Source: CAG-390 sp045644325 (GTDB taxonomy: Bacteria > Bacillota > Clostridia > Oscillospirales > CAG-272). Taken from it: a DNA stretch of 26,234 nucleotides. The stretch is from positions 1-26,234 of the forward strand of contig JAZRGT010000075.1 of NCBI GenBank assembly GCA_045644325.1. Direction: 5' to 3'. Position numbers and translations under genes: made by a program. The notes below the pieces were generated by a model. The model had not been told where the DNA came from, ran no database searches, and saw only the letters and a list, made by a program, of their open reading frames with translations. Shown here piece after piece: positions 1 to 6,361 of the stretch. Each line of letters starts with the position of its first letter. Positions within the stretch are counted from its first letter, which is position 1.

Positions 1-999
1 TCTATCTGGGGCGGCTCCGCACCTGCAACTCCTTACACCGTTAACCGTGAGAGCGGCCGCGGTCCCGCTTGGGGTAACTCCCTCTTCGAGGACAACGCAG
101 AGCACGGTCTCGGTATCTCGATCGGTCAGAAGACCATCCGCGAGAAGCTCATCAACAAGGTAAAGGCTCTCGAGACTCCTTGCGAGCACTGCAAGTCCGT
201 AATCGACACTTACCTTAACACCATCGACGACGGTGAGGCTAACGCTCCCGCTACCGCTGCACTCGTTGAGCTCCTCGAGGGCTGGGCAGAGCAGGGCTGT
301 GAGGCTTCCAAGGAGATCCTCGCAGAGAAGGAATACCTCGCTAAGAAGTCGGTTTGGATCTTCGGCGGCGACGGATGGGCATACGACATCGGCTTCGGCG
401 GTCTCGACCACGTTCTCGCATCGGGCGAGGATGTAAACGTAATGGTATTCGATACCGAGGTTTACTCCAACACCGGTGGACAGGCATCCAAGGCTTCCCA
501 GATCGGTCAGGTAGCACAGTTCGCAGCTGCAGGTAAGGCAATCGGCAAGAAGAACCTTGCAGAGATCGCAATGTCCTACGGTTACGTTTACGTAGCACAG
601 GTTGCTATGGGCGCTGATATGAACCAGCTCCTCAAGGCACTCTCCGAGGCTGAGGCATACCACGGTCCTTCGCTCGTTATCGGCTACGCTCCTTGTGAGA
701 TGCACGGTATCAAGGGCGGCATGTTCAACTGCCAGCTCGAGATGAAGAGAGCGGTTGACGCAGGCTACTGGCAGATGTTCCGCTACAACCCTGCACTCAA
801 GGCAGAGGGCAAGAATCCTCTCACCATCGACTCCAAGGAACCCACCGGCGACTACCGCGAGTTCATCACCTCCGAGACTCGTTACAGCCGCCTTGCACAG
901 CAGTTCCCCGAGAGAGCAGAGGCGCTCTTCGCTAAGGCTGAAAACGCAGCTAAGGAAAAGTACGCAAGACTTGTTAAGTACGGCAAGCTCTTTGAGTAA
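1..999 (+). CDS. nifJ: Pyruvate:ferredoxin (flavodoxin) oxidoreductase, C-terminal part
   Basis: Cytoplasmic PFOR oxidatively decarboxylates pyruvate to acetyl-CoA and CO2, passing electrons to ferredoxin. It is a central enzyme of strict anaerobes. The frame is open from base 1 and ends with TAA at 997-999, giving the last 332 residues of a protein that is normally about 1,170-1,200 residues; the start lies outside the window. The visible part is the thiamine-diphosphate-binding C-terminal domain, with the motif GDGWAYDIGFGGLDHVL followed by DTEVYSNTGGQ (the usual NTGGQ cofactor motif). The PCEHCKS segment fits a cysteine of the C-terminal cluster region. Codon use is strongly biased, as expected of a highly expressed gene. 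A strong terminator follows 8 bases after the stop. Identification is firm; only the truncation by the window edge limits it. Confidence 0.97.
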   Translation, partial: SIWGGSAPATPYTVNRESGRGPAWGNSLFEDNAEHGLGISIGQKTIREKLINKVKALETPCEHCKSVIDTYLNTIDDGEANAPATAALVELLEGWAEQGCEASKEILAEKEYLAKKSVWIFGGDGWAYDIGFGGLDHVLASGEDVNVMVFDTEVYSNTGGQASKASQIGQVAQFAAAGKAIGKKNLAEIAMSYGYVYVAQVAMGADMNQLLKALSEAEAYHGPSLVIGYAPCEMHGIKGGMFNCQLEMKRAVDAGYWQMFRYNPALKAEGKNPLTIDSKEPTGDYREFITSETRYSRLAQQFPERAEALFAKAENAAKEKYARLVKYGKLFE

Positions 1000-1007
1000 T
1001 TCCATAT

Positions 1008-1049
1008 AAAACAGAAAACTCACCGCGAAAGCGGTGAGTTTTCTGTTTT
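1008..1049 (+). terminator. Intrinsic terminator of the PFOR gene
   Basis: A 19-bp perfect stem (AAAACAGAAAACTCACCGC and its complement) closes a GAAA tetraloop. The right arm ends in a U-rich stretch (TTTTCTGTTTT). It lies 8 bases after the stop codon. The left arm is A-rich, so it could also act on the other strand. Confidence 0.93.
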
Positions 1050-1232
1050 GGTGGAGAATTCTGTCCGCCTTCGGCGGAGTGATAATGTATTTGCCTACGG
1101 CAAAAGCCGGCTCTGTCTCAGCGGCTGAACACCGCCGTTTTCCATAGGAAAACCGCCAGAGCCGCACGCTTCGCGAGAATGAAGGTGAATTTTCTCGCTG
1201 CGCTCGAAAATTTTCGATTATAATAAAAGCGG
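1050..1232. repeat. Composite of small hairpin modules (non-coding)
   Basis: No gene is seen here. Several hairpins occur in a row: TCCGCC-ttc-GGCGGA (1064-1078), the spacer GTGATAAT (1079-1086), TTTGCC-tac-GGCAAA (1090-1104), a nested structure closed by GGCTCTG/CAGAGCC (1109-1115 with 1157-1163) that contains GTTTTCC-ata-GGAAAAC (1137-1153), and finally AATTTTC/GAAAATT around an 11-base loop (1188-1212). The same module types recur near 6080-6111, 6294-6318, 11242-11266, 14103-14129, 23930-24010 and 26188-26207, so this is a mosaic of dispersed elements rather than unique spacer. Confidence 0.75.
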
Positions 1233-1391
1233 GAAAGTTTTTGATGATTCTTAAGAAACTTTTTTCAAAAAGTTTCTTAAGTCGAGCTCCTCAGAGCTCG
1301 AAACTCCCTCACACGCTTCGAAACGACGGCGCCCCGCCGGCGTTTCGGAAGGAGTAAAACCACCGCTTTGGCGGTGGTTTTCGCTCCTTCA
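1233..1391 (+). repeat. Four-hairpin intergenic repeat, copy 1
   Basis: First of three clear copies (others at 9195-9352 and, inverted, 14362-14518). Order: hairpin I with CTTAAGAAACT and its complement around a T/A-rich loop; hairpin II TCGAGCTC-ctca-GAGCTCGA; hairpin III CGAAAC-GA-CGGC ... GCCG-GC-GTTTCG; hairpin IV, where GGAG and CTCC flank an internal loop and an inner CCACCGC/GCGGTGG stem. The end is flush with the stop codon of the minus-strand gene that follows (TAG at 1394-1392). Confidence 0.85.
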
Positions 1392-1823
1392 CTATATTTC
1401 AGCTAAATTAATAATCCTTTTGCCTTTCTTTTTTGCATACATATAAGTTTTATAAGCTCCACCCCATTCGTGGTCAATATACGCTATAATAAGATCAGCT
1501 TTGTCTACCATAAATCTGTTGCGGTAAGTAATTGCATATCTCGGTAATTTGTCTTCAAGTCCGGGGTATAGGATCGAATCATAGTTCTGACGAATAATAG
1601 GATCGACTTTGATATACGGAGTAACGAAGACGAGTGAAATGCTCGTGTTCGTTTGCTTGTATTTTTTGCAGCAAGAATAAGCAAACGAATCGAAGCCGCC
1701 GTATCCTCCGAGATACATTTCCGCAGATAAATCGCCTACTTCGTGTTCGAGTATTTCCATCAGCCTATTTTCATATTCATTTGTACTGAAAAATTGTGAA
1801 TGTCCGCAAAATGTAATGATCAT
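1392..1823 (-). CDS. SLOG-family (Rossmann-like) protein
   Basis: A 143-residue cytoplasmic protein resembling small clostridial SLOG-superfamily proteins. That superfamily has a Rossmann-like fold and includes sensors or hydrolases of nucleotide-derived ligands. Visible signatures are an N-terminal beta-strand and turn (MIITFCGH, residues 1-8), a glycine-rich GGYGGFD (39-45), and the C-terminal block RNRFMVDKADLIIAYIDHEW (101-120) followed by GGAY, which fits the second ligand-binding edge of the fold. No membrane segment or signal peptide is present. The start is supported by AGAAGGA just upstream and by a consensus promoter at 1850-1878. The gene is divergent from a ribbon-helix-helix gene, and a palindrome sits next to its -35 box, so control by that regulator is plausible (inference). 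The ligand is unknown. Confidence 0.72.
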   Translation of the reverse strand: MIITFCGHSQFFSTNEYENRLMEILEHEVGDLSAEMYLGGYGGFDSFAYSCCKKYKQTNTSISLVFVTPYIKVDPIIRQNYDSILYPGLEDKLPRYAITYRNRFMVDKADLIIAYIDHEWGGAYKTYMYAKKKGKRIINLAEI

Positions 1824-1849
1824 ATCCTTCTGACTCCGTGTTTTTGAGT

Positions 1850-1878
1850 ATTATATCATAACAAACCGCTGTTGTCAA
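1850..1878 (-). promoter_or_regulatory. Consensus promoter of the SLOG gene
   Basis: Read on the minus strand: TTGACA (1878-1873), a 17-base spacer, TATAAT (1855-1850). This is a perfect housekeeping sigma-factor consensus with the start codon 27 bases downstream of the -10 box. Confidence 0.88.
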
Positions 1879-1879
1879 G

Positions 1880-1955
1880 TGTATATTATACATATATTAA
1901 TAGGTGCAAAATCATAGTATTTTAATAAGCGAAAATATAGTGTATAATATATACA
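1880..1955. promoter_or_regulatory. Twin palindromes (candidate operators) in the divergent promoter region
   Basis: TGTATA-T-TATACA at 1880-1892 lies one base upstream of the -35 box of the SLOG promoter. TGTATA-ATA-TATACA at 1941-1955 overlaps a TATAAT (1943-1948) placed correctly as the -10 box of the plus-strand RHH gene. Both have perfect 6-base arms. Ribbon-helix-helix proteins bind short inverted repeats and often repress themselves, so these are candidate sites for the neighbouring RHH protein (inference). The region is AT-rich, which raises the chance of coincidence. Confidence 0.5.
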
Positions 1956-1973
1956 TGAGAGGAGTGATGCCGG

Positions 1974-2156
1974 ATGTTTCAAATAAAGAAAACCGAATAT
2001 ACAAATAAGACCTTCAGAATTCCCACCGAGCTTGTTAAAAGAATGGAAACTATTGCACAGGAGCAGAATATTTCTTTGAACAATCTGGTTGTTCAGTGTT
2101 GCGAATATGCTCTGGATAATATGACTCCTAACGATAACGATAATAAGCAAAAATAA
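1974..2156 (+). CDS. Small ribbon-helix-helix DNA-binding protein
   Basis: A 60-residue protein with the pattern of Arc/CopG/HicB-type ribbon-helix-helix regulators: a short beta-strand with alternating residues (KTFRIP, about 12-17), helix A (TELVKRMETIAQEQ) and helix B (SLNNLVVQCCEYALDNM). The ISLNN turn matches the usual xSxN(D/E) turn between the helices. Such proteins bind DNA as dimers, either as repressors or as antitoxins. The start is fixed by GAGAGGAG at 1957-1964, 9 bases before ATG. A terminator overlaps the stop codon, so this is a one-gene transcript. No toxin-like gene follows it on the same strand; its only close partner is the divergent SLOG gene. Function as an autorepressor or controller of that gene is inferred from the twin palindromes. 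Confidence 0.8.
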   Translation: MFQIKKTEYTNKTFRIPTELVKRMETIAQEQNISLNNLVVQCCEYALDNMTPNDNDNKQK

Positions 2157-2186
2157 GACCACCGTAAATGCGATGGTCTTATTTTT
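2149..2186 (+). terminator. Bidirectional terminator between the RHH and ATPase genes
   Basis: A 13-bp stem AAAAATAAGACCA / TGGTCTTATTTTT with a 12-base loop. The U-run serves the plus-strand RHH gene, and the A-run gives a U-run for the converging minus-strand ATPase gene. It overlaps the RHH stop codon (2154-2156). Confidence 0.9.
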
Positions 2187-2206
2187 TCATAAGTTAAATT
2201 GTTCGA

Positions 2207-3421
2207 TTATATAGCGGGATCAAGCAAAAAGTCGCGTATATTCATATGAATTATACCGTTTTGGCTGAAATCAAACTCATCCATCGAAAGCACGTATTTG
2301 GGATAATTATCTCGTACGCTGTTATATATACCGAATTCGCGCTCGGAAGTACTTTCGGATGCGAGCATATAACATACTTGAATATAAATTCGGCGTCCGT
2401 TCTTATCGCAAACAAGGTCTATCTCACGGTCACCTATTTTACCGATTCCAACCTTATATCCGCGGCGAAGCATTTCAAGACAAACTATATTTTCAAGAAT
2501 TAATTCAATGTCGCGCAGATTGTTTCCGTAAAGTGCCTGACGCAGACCGTGATCCGAAAGGTAATACTTTTCGTTTATCTTAAGTATTTCTTTGCCGTCC
2601 AAATCCATACGACTTATTTTATAAAACAAAAATGCCTTTTCACAAGCCGAAAGATAGTTTATGATCGTGTCAACCGATGCGGCTCTTTTTTCATTTTTCA
2701 AATAAGCGGCAATACTGTGAGCGGAAAAGGTTCTGCCGATATTTGCAACCGCATAAGCCATAATGCGTTCAAGAAGATCGACATCGCGCAAATTGTTTCT
2801 TTTCACAATATCTTTTATAACCACGGACGCGTAAATATCTTTTAAATACTGTGATTTTGCGTTGTCATCGAAAGGAGCGGTCGCGAGAAATGGCAATCCA
2901 CCGTATTTTACGTATTGAGTGAAATATTCCCCGATGCTTCGATTCTCTCCCGATTCTCGTCGCGCCTCGCAATATTCGGCAAATGAAAACGGATAAACGG
3001 AAAATTCAACGTAACGTCCGGACAGCAGAGTTGCATATTCTCCCGAAAGCATTTTTGCGTTAGAACCCGTGATATAAATATCAACGTCTGAATTTACACG
3101 CAGAGAATTAACGCATTTTTCCCAATCGGTAACTTCCTGAATTTCATCAAGGAACAAATAAACACGACCCTCTTTATCATCTATTTGTTTTTTCAGATAA
3201 TCGTGCAGAGCCGCGGCTGTCGTTAAGCTTGAATAAGTCATATCCTCGAAATTGATTGAAATAAATTGCTTGTCCGGAATACCCGCAGTCTGCAATTCTT
3301 CTTTAATAAGCTCAAGCATTATGGATTTTCCGCTTCTGCGGACGCCGACAATAACTTTAATAAGCTCGGTCTGATCTATAAAAGGTCTGATTTGTGAAAT
3401 ATATGCTTCTCTTTTGATCAT
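2207..3421 (-). CDS. ATP-binding protein, AAA_14 domain plus DUF4143
   Basis: A 404-residue cytoplasmic P-loop ATPase of the common AAA_14/DUF4143 type. Walker A is GVRRSGKS (26-33), Walker B is YLFLDEI (about 88-94), and a sensor-like ITGSNAKML (117-125) follows. The YPFSFAEY segment (about 143-150) marks the end of the ATPase half. The C-terminal half carries a winged-helix-like stretch and REIDLVC near residue 340, which fits the nuclease-like fold of DUF4143. Family members are frequent in accessory regions and their cellular role is poorly known; defence or toxin-antitoxin-like roles have been suggested, but the sequence here does not decide. GGAG lies about 8 bases upstream of the ATG, and a TTGACT-17-TATAAT promoter lies above it. 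Length is typical, with no sign of damage. Confidence 0.9.
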   Translation of the reverse strand: MIKREAYISQIRPFIDQTELIKVIVGVRRSGKSIMLELIKEELQTAGIPDKQFISINFEDMTYSSLTTAAALHDYLKKQIDDKEGRVYLFLDEIQEVTDWEKCVNSLRVNSDVDIYITGSNAKMLSGEYATLLSGRYVEFSVYPFSFAEYCEARRESGENRSIGEYFTQYVKYGGLPFLATAPFDDNAKSQYLKDIYASVVIKDIVKRNNLRDVDLLERIMAYAVANIGRTFSAHSIAAYLKNEKRAASVDTIINYLSACEKAFLFYKISRMDLDGKEILKINEKYYLSDHGLRQALYGNNLRDIELILENIVCLEMLRRGYKVGIGKIGDREIDLVCDKNGRRIYIQVCYMLASESTSEREFGIYNSVRDNYPKYVLSMDEFDFSQNGIIHMNIRDFLLDPAI

Positions 3422-3453
3422 TTCATCATCTCCGTTACTATCTTGTAATATTT

Positions 3454-3482
3454 ATTATATCAAAAATATAATCGAAAGTCAA
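3454..3482 (-). promoter_or_regulatory. Promoter of the AAA_14/DUF4143 ATPase gene
   Basis: On the minus strand: TTGACT (3482-3477), a 17-base spacer, TATAAT (3459-3454), with the start codon about 33 bases downstream. The spacer contains TCGATTATA, a half-copy of the palindromes at 3501-3555. Confidence 0.85.
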
Positions 3483-3500
3483 GCGGATTTTTGCATTTTT

Positions 3501-3555
3501 ATCGATTATAATCGATATACTGTCTTAAAATCACTATAATTTCGATTATAATCGA
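3501..3555. promoter_or_regulatory. Two TCGATTATAATCGA palindromes upstream of the ATPase promoter
   Basis: ATCGATTATAATCGAT (3501-3516) is a perfect 16-bp palindrome. TCGATTATAATCGA recurs at 3542-3555, 40-41 bp away centre to centre, which is close to four helical turns. A half-site lies inside the promoter spacer at 3460-3476. The arrangement suggests a multi-site operator, though the core also spells TATAAT and could simply be a set of -10 boxes. The rest of 3556-3692 shows no gene, only A-rich sequence with two GGGCAAAAA repeats. Confidence 0.45.
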
Positions 3556-3692
3556 CAACTTATCAAATCGTTTGCTTATAAATTTCTTGTAAAAAATGAA
3601 GCCGCTTTTGCTCGTCACATTCATAATTTTGGGCAAAAACGAGCCAAAATCGCGAAAATGGGCAAAAATATGCAATAAAATGTTCGATTGAG

Positions 3693-3708
3693 TTGCAAAA
3701 TTTTGCAA
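3693..3708. promoter_or_regulatory. 16-bp perfect palindrome upstream of serC
   Basis: TTGCAAAATTTTGCAA is its own reverse complement and ends 6 bases before the -35 box of the serC promoter. The position suits an activator or regulator site for the serine operon. The cognate regulator is not in this window. Confidence 0.5.
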
Positions 3709-3714
3709 AAGGTA

Positions 3715-3743
3715 TTGACAAATGCATATAATTGTAGTATAAT
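3715..3743 (+). promoter_or_regulatory. Consensus promoter of the serC-serA operon
   Basis: TTGACA (3715-3720), a 17-base spacer, TATAAT (3738-3743). AAAGGAG at 3771-3777 lies 7 bases before the serC ATG. Confidence 0.92.
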
Positions 3744-3784
3744 CATCACAATAACATTTTACCGCGTTAAAAAGGAGAAATATT

Positions 3785-4870
3785 ATGAGCAGAGTATATA
3801 ACTTTTCCGCAGGTCCTTCCATGCTTCCTCTTGACGTGCTTAAGCGCGCCGCCGCTGAAATGATCGAATACGGCACAAGCGGTATGTCTGTTGCCGAAAT
3901 GTCGCACCGCTCGAAGGACTTCGAGCCCATCATAGAAAAGGCAGAGGCTGATCTCCGCAAGCTTATGAACATTCCCGATGACTATGCCGTTCTCTTCCTT
4001 CAGGGCGGAGCTTCGACTCAGTTTGCCGCAGTGCCCCTCAATCTTCTCCCCGAGGGCGGAACCGCTGACTATATCGTTTCGGGTCAGTTCTCCGGCAAGG
4101 CTTATGAAGAAGCTAAGAAGTACGGCGACGTTCGCCTTGTTGCCACCTCCAAGCCCGACGGATTCTCCTATATCCCCGAGGTAAAGCGCGAGGATATCAA
4201 TCCCGATGCCGCTTACGTTCATATTTGTTATAACAACACCATTTTCGGTACTAAATATAACTACATCCCCGACACGGGCGACGTTCCCCTCGTTGCCGAT
4301 ATGTCCTCCTGCATCATCTCCGAGCCCGTTGACGTAACTAAATTTGCCGTTATCTACGCGGGCGCGCAGAAGAATATGGCTCCCGCGGGTATGACTCTCG
4401 TCATCGTTCGCAAGGATCTGCTCGGCAAGGCTCGTCCCGAGTGCCCCTCGATGCTCGATTGGAATATAATGGCTGAGAACGGCTCGATGTATAACACTCC
4501 CCCTTGCTACACCATCTATATGGCGGGACTCGTTTACGAGTGGATCGAATCTCTCGGCGGTCTTGAGGTTATGAAGGAGATGAACGCGAAAAAGGCGGCT
4601 CTGCTTTACGATTACCTCGATTCGCAGGACTACTACATCGCTCCTGTAAGAAAGGATTGCCGTTCGATGATGAACGTTACCTTCGTCACCGGCAACGCCG
4701 ACCTTGATAAGAAGTTCGCATCCGAAGCTGAAAAGGCGGGACTCAAGAACATCAAGGGCCACCGCGTAGTCGGCGGTATGAGAGCCTCCATCTACAACGC
4801 AATGCCCTACGAGGGTGTCGAAGCACTCGTCGCGTTTATGAAGGACTTTGCAAAGAACAACCCCAAGTAA
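3785..4870 (+). CDS. serC: Phosphoserine aminotransferase
   Basis: SerC converts 3-phosphohydroxypyruvate and glutamate to O-phosphoserine and 2-oxoglutarate, the second step of serine synthesis. It is a cytoplasmic PLP enzyme of fold type I. The 361-residue length is normal. The N-terminus RVYNFSAGPSMLP is the family hallmark, FLQGGASTQF (71-80) contacts the cofactor phosphate, VADMSSC (170-176) carries the aspartate that binds the pyridine nitrogen, and the Schiff-base lysine is in YAGAQKNMAPAG (Lys196). The start follows AAAGGAG by 7 bases. serA follows after 12 bases, so the two form one operon behind a consensus promoter. A palindrome upstream of the -35 box suggests regulation beyond constitutive expression. 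Confidence 0.97.
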   Translation: MSRVYNFSAGPSMLPLDVLKRAAAEMIEYGTSGMSVAEMSHRSKDFEPIIEKAEADLRKLMNIPDDYAVLFLQGGASTQFAAVPLNLLPEGGTADYIVSGQFSGKAYEEAKKYGDVRLVATSKPDGFSYIPEVKREDINPDAAYVHICYNNTIFGTKYNYIPDTGDVPLVADMSSCIISEPVDVTKFAVIYAGAQKNMAPAGMTLVIVRKDLLGKARPECPSMLDWNIMAENGSMYNTPPCYTIYMAGLVYEWIESLGGLEVMKEMNAKKAALLYDYLDSQDYYIAPVRKDCRSMMNVTFVTGNADLDKKFASEAEKAGLKNIKGHRVVGGMRASIYNAMPYEGVEALVAFMKDFAKNNPK

Positions 4871-4882
4871 GAGGAAAGAGCT

Positions 4883-6049
4883 ATGAAGAATATCAAGTTA
4901 ATGAATAAGATCGCCGCTTGCGGTACCGATATTTTTGACCGTGCGGTATATAACGTTGCTGACGACTGTGTGGCGCCCGAGGCTATAATGGTGCGCTCCG
5001 CCGCGCTTCACGATATGGAATTCAACCCCGAGCTGCTTGCCATCGCGCGTTGCGGCGCGGGTGTCAACAATATCCCGATCGACCGCTGTACCGAGGCGGG
5101 TATCGTGGTCTTCAATACCCCCGGCGCGAATGCAAACGGCGTTAAGGAGCTCGTTATCTGCGCGCTGATGCTTGCTTCGCGTGACGTTATCGGCGGCGCA
5201 AACTGGGCGGAGACTCTGACCTCGGACGTTGCAAAGACCGTCGAGAAGGGCAAATCCGCATTCGCGGGCTGTGAGCTTCGCGGAAAGACCCTCGGCGTTA
5301 TCGGTCTCGGCGCGATCGGAGCAATGGTCGCAAACGCCGCGATCGACCTCGGTATGAAGGTTATCGGATACGACCCCTACCTGACCGTTGACGGCGCGTG
5401 GAGAATTTCCCGTGCGGTAGGCCACGCGGTCACAACCGACGAAATTTTTGAAAAGAGCGATTATATCACCCTCCACGTTCCCGCTGTTGAGGCAACGAAG
5501 GGTATGATCCGCAAGGAAAATATCGACAAGATGAAGCAGGGCGTCAAGATCATCAACCTTGCGCGCGCTGACCTTGCGATCGCGGCTGATATAAAGGATG
5601 CAATCGCAGAGGGTAAGATCTCGGCGTACGTCACCGACTTCCCGACCGAGGAAACTCTCGGAGTCAAGGGAATCGTGAATATCCCCCACCTCGGCGCATC
5701 CACGGGCGAAAGCGAGGATAACTGCGCGATCATGGCGGCAAATCAGCTCGTTGAGTTCCTTTCTACGGGTAACATCCGCAATTCCGTAAACTTCCCCGCG
5801 ATCGATCTTCCTCCCCACGACGGCAGAAACGTTCTCGTTCTCCACGCAAACGTTCCTGCTACGATCGCAAAGATCACCACAGCAGTTGCGGAAAAGGGCG
5901 TCAACATCGAGCATCTTTCGAACAAGTCGCGCGGAAACAATGCCTGCACGCTTCTCGCGCTCGCCGTCGGAACCACCGACGCAGAGATCGCCGAAATGAA
6001 GAAGGCGATCGAGGCAAACGACGATATCTGGAGAGTAGTCGTAATTTAA
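4883..6049 (+). CDS. serA: D-3-phosphoglycerate dehydrogenase, short form with ACT domain
   Basis: SerA oxidises 3-phosphoglycerate to 3-phosphohydroxypyruvate with NAD, the entry step of serine synthesis that feeds SerC. The 388 residues comprise a split substrate-binding domain, an NAD-binding domain with GLGAIG (141-146) and YDPY (163-166) at the end of the second strand, the catalytic arginine in INLARAD (Arg228), an acidic residue around 256-257, and the catalytic histidine in PHLGAS (His269). Residues from about 317 form an ACT domain (VLVLHANVPATIAKITTAV), which in this family usually mediates serine feedback. It lacks the extra intervening domain of the ~530-residue forms. The ribosome site GAGGAAAG precedes the ATG. 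The TAA stop is directly followed by a TGCAGAG-type repeat. Confidence 0.96.
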   Translation: MKNIKLMNKIAACGTDIFDRAVYNVADDCVAPEAIMVRSAALHDMEFNPELLAIARCGAGVNNIPIDRCTEAGIVVFNTPGANANGVKELVICALMLASRDVIGGANWAETLTSDVAKTVEKGKSAFAGCELRGKTLGVIGLGAIGAMVANAAIDLGMKVIGYDPYLTVDGAWRISRAVGHAVTTDEIFEKSDYITLHVPAVEATKGMIRKENIDKMKQGVKIINLARADLAIAADIKDAIAEGKISAYVTDFPTEETLGVKGIVNIPHLGASTGESEDNCAIMAANQLVEFLSTGNIRNSVNFPAIDLPPHDGRNVLVLHANVPATIAKITTAVAEKGVNIEHLSNKSRGNNACTLLALAVGTTDAEIAEMKKAIEANDDIWRVVVI

Positions 6050-6361
6050 GTGCAGAGTTAAGAGTGCAGAGTGCAGAGTGAAGGAAGATTTCCTCGCTTC
6101 GCTCGGAAATCGTTTGATCTATAGTTTGATTTGGCGTTAATGAGCCGTTGTATTTACGGATAATTTAATGTCTGGAATAAAAATCTCGGATATCAGAAGC
6201 AAAGCTTCAAAATATCCGAGATTTTTATTTTATTCTCTATATTTCAGCACAGCAGTAAATTGTATCAGCACTGCACAAAATTAAATCACCTAAGATTTTC
6301 AAGCTCCGCTTGAAAATCTTACCTTCAACTCTGCACTCTGCACTCTTAACTCTGCACTTGA
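6050..6361. repeat. Inverted pair of TGCAGAG/hairpin modules filling the serA-lipoprotein gap
   Basis: This 312-bp gap has no gene. Its left end reads GTGCAGAGTTAAGAGTGCAG and onward, then GAAGG and the hairpin GATTTCC-11 bases-GGAAATC (6087-6111). The right end is the same in inverted orientation, with the hairpin GATTTTC-11 bases-GAAAATC (6294-6318) and the TGCAGAG array out to 6358. The left copy starts immediately after the serA stop; the right copy starts 4 bases after the stop of the converging lipoprotein gene. A terminator hairpin (6177-6228) sits between them. Confidence 0.85.
6177..6228. terminator. Bidirectional terminator between serA and the converging lipoprotein gene
   Basis: A 17-bp perfect stem ATAAAAATCTCGGATAT with its complement; the loop holds a smaller GAAGC/GCTTC hairpin. 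U-runs occur on both sides in the appropriate strands. Confidence 0.85.

Noticed and set aside
1050..1391. CRISPR array or tandem repeat with spacers
   Set aside because: The repeated units are different hairpins with no constant repeat length, and no cas gene is present.
1974..2156. RHH protein as the antitoxin of a classic type II pair
   Set aside because: No toxin gene follows on the same strand; a terminator overlaps its stop. Only the divergent SLOG gene could be a partner.
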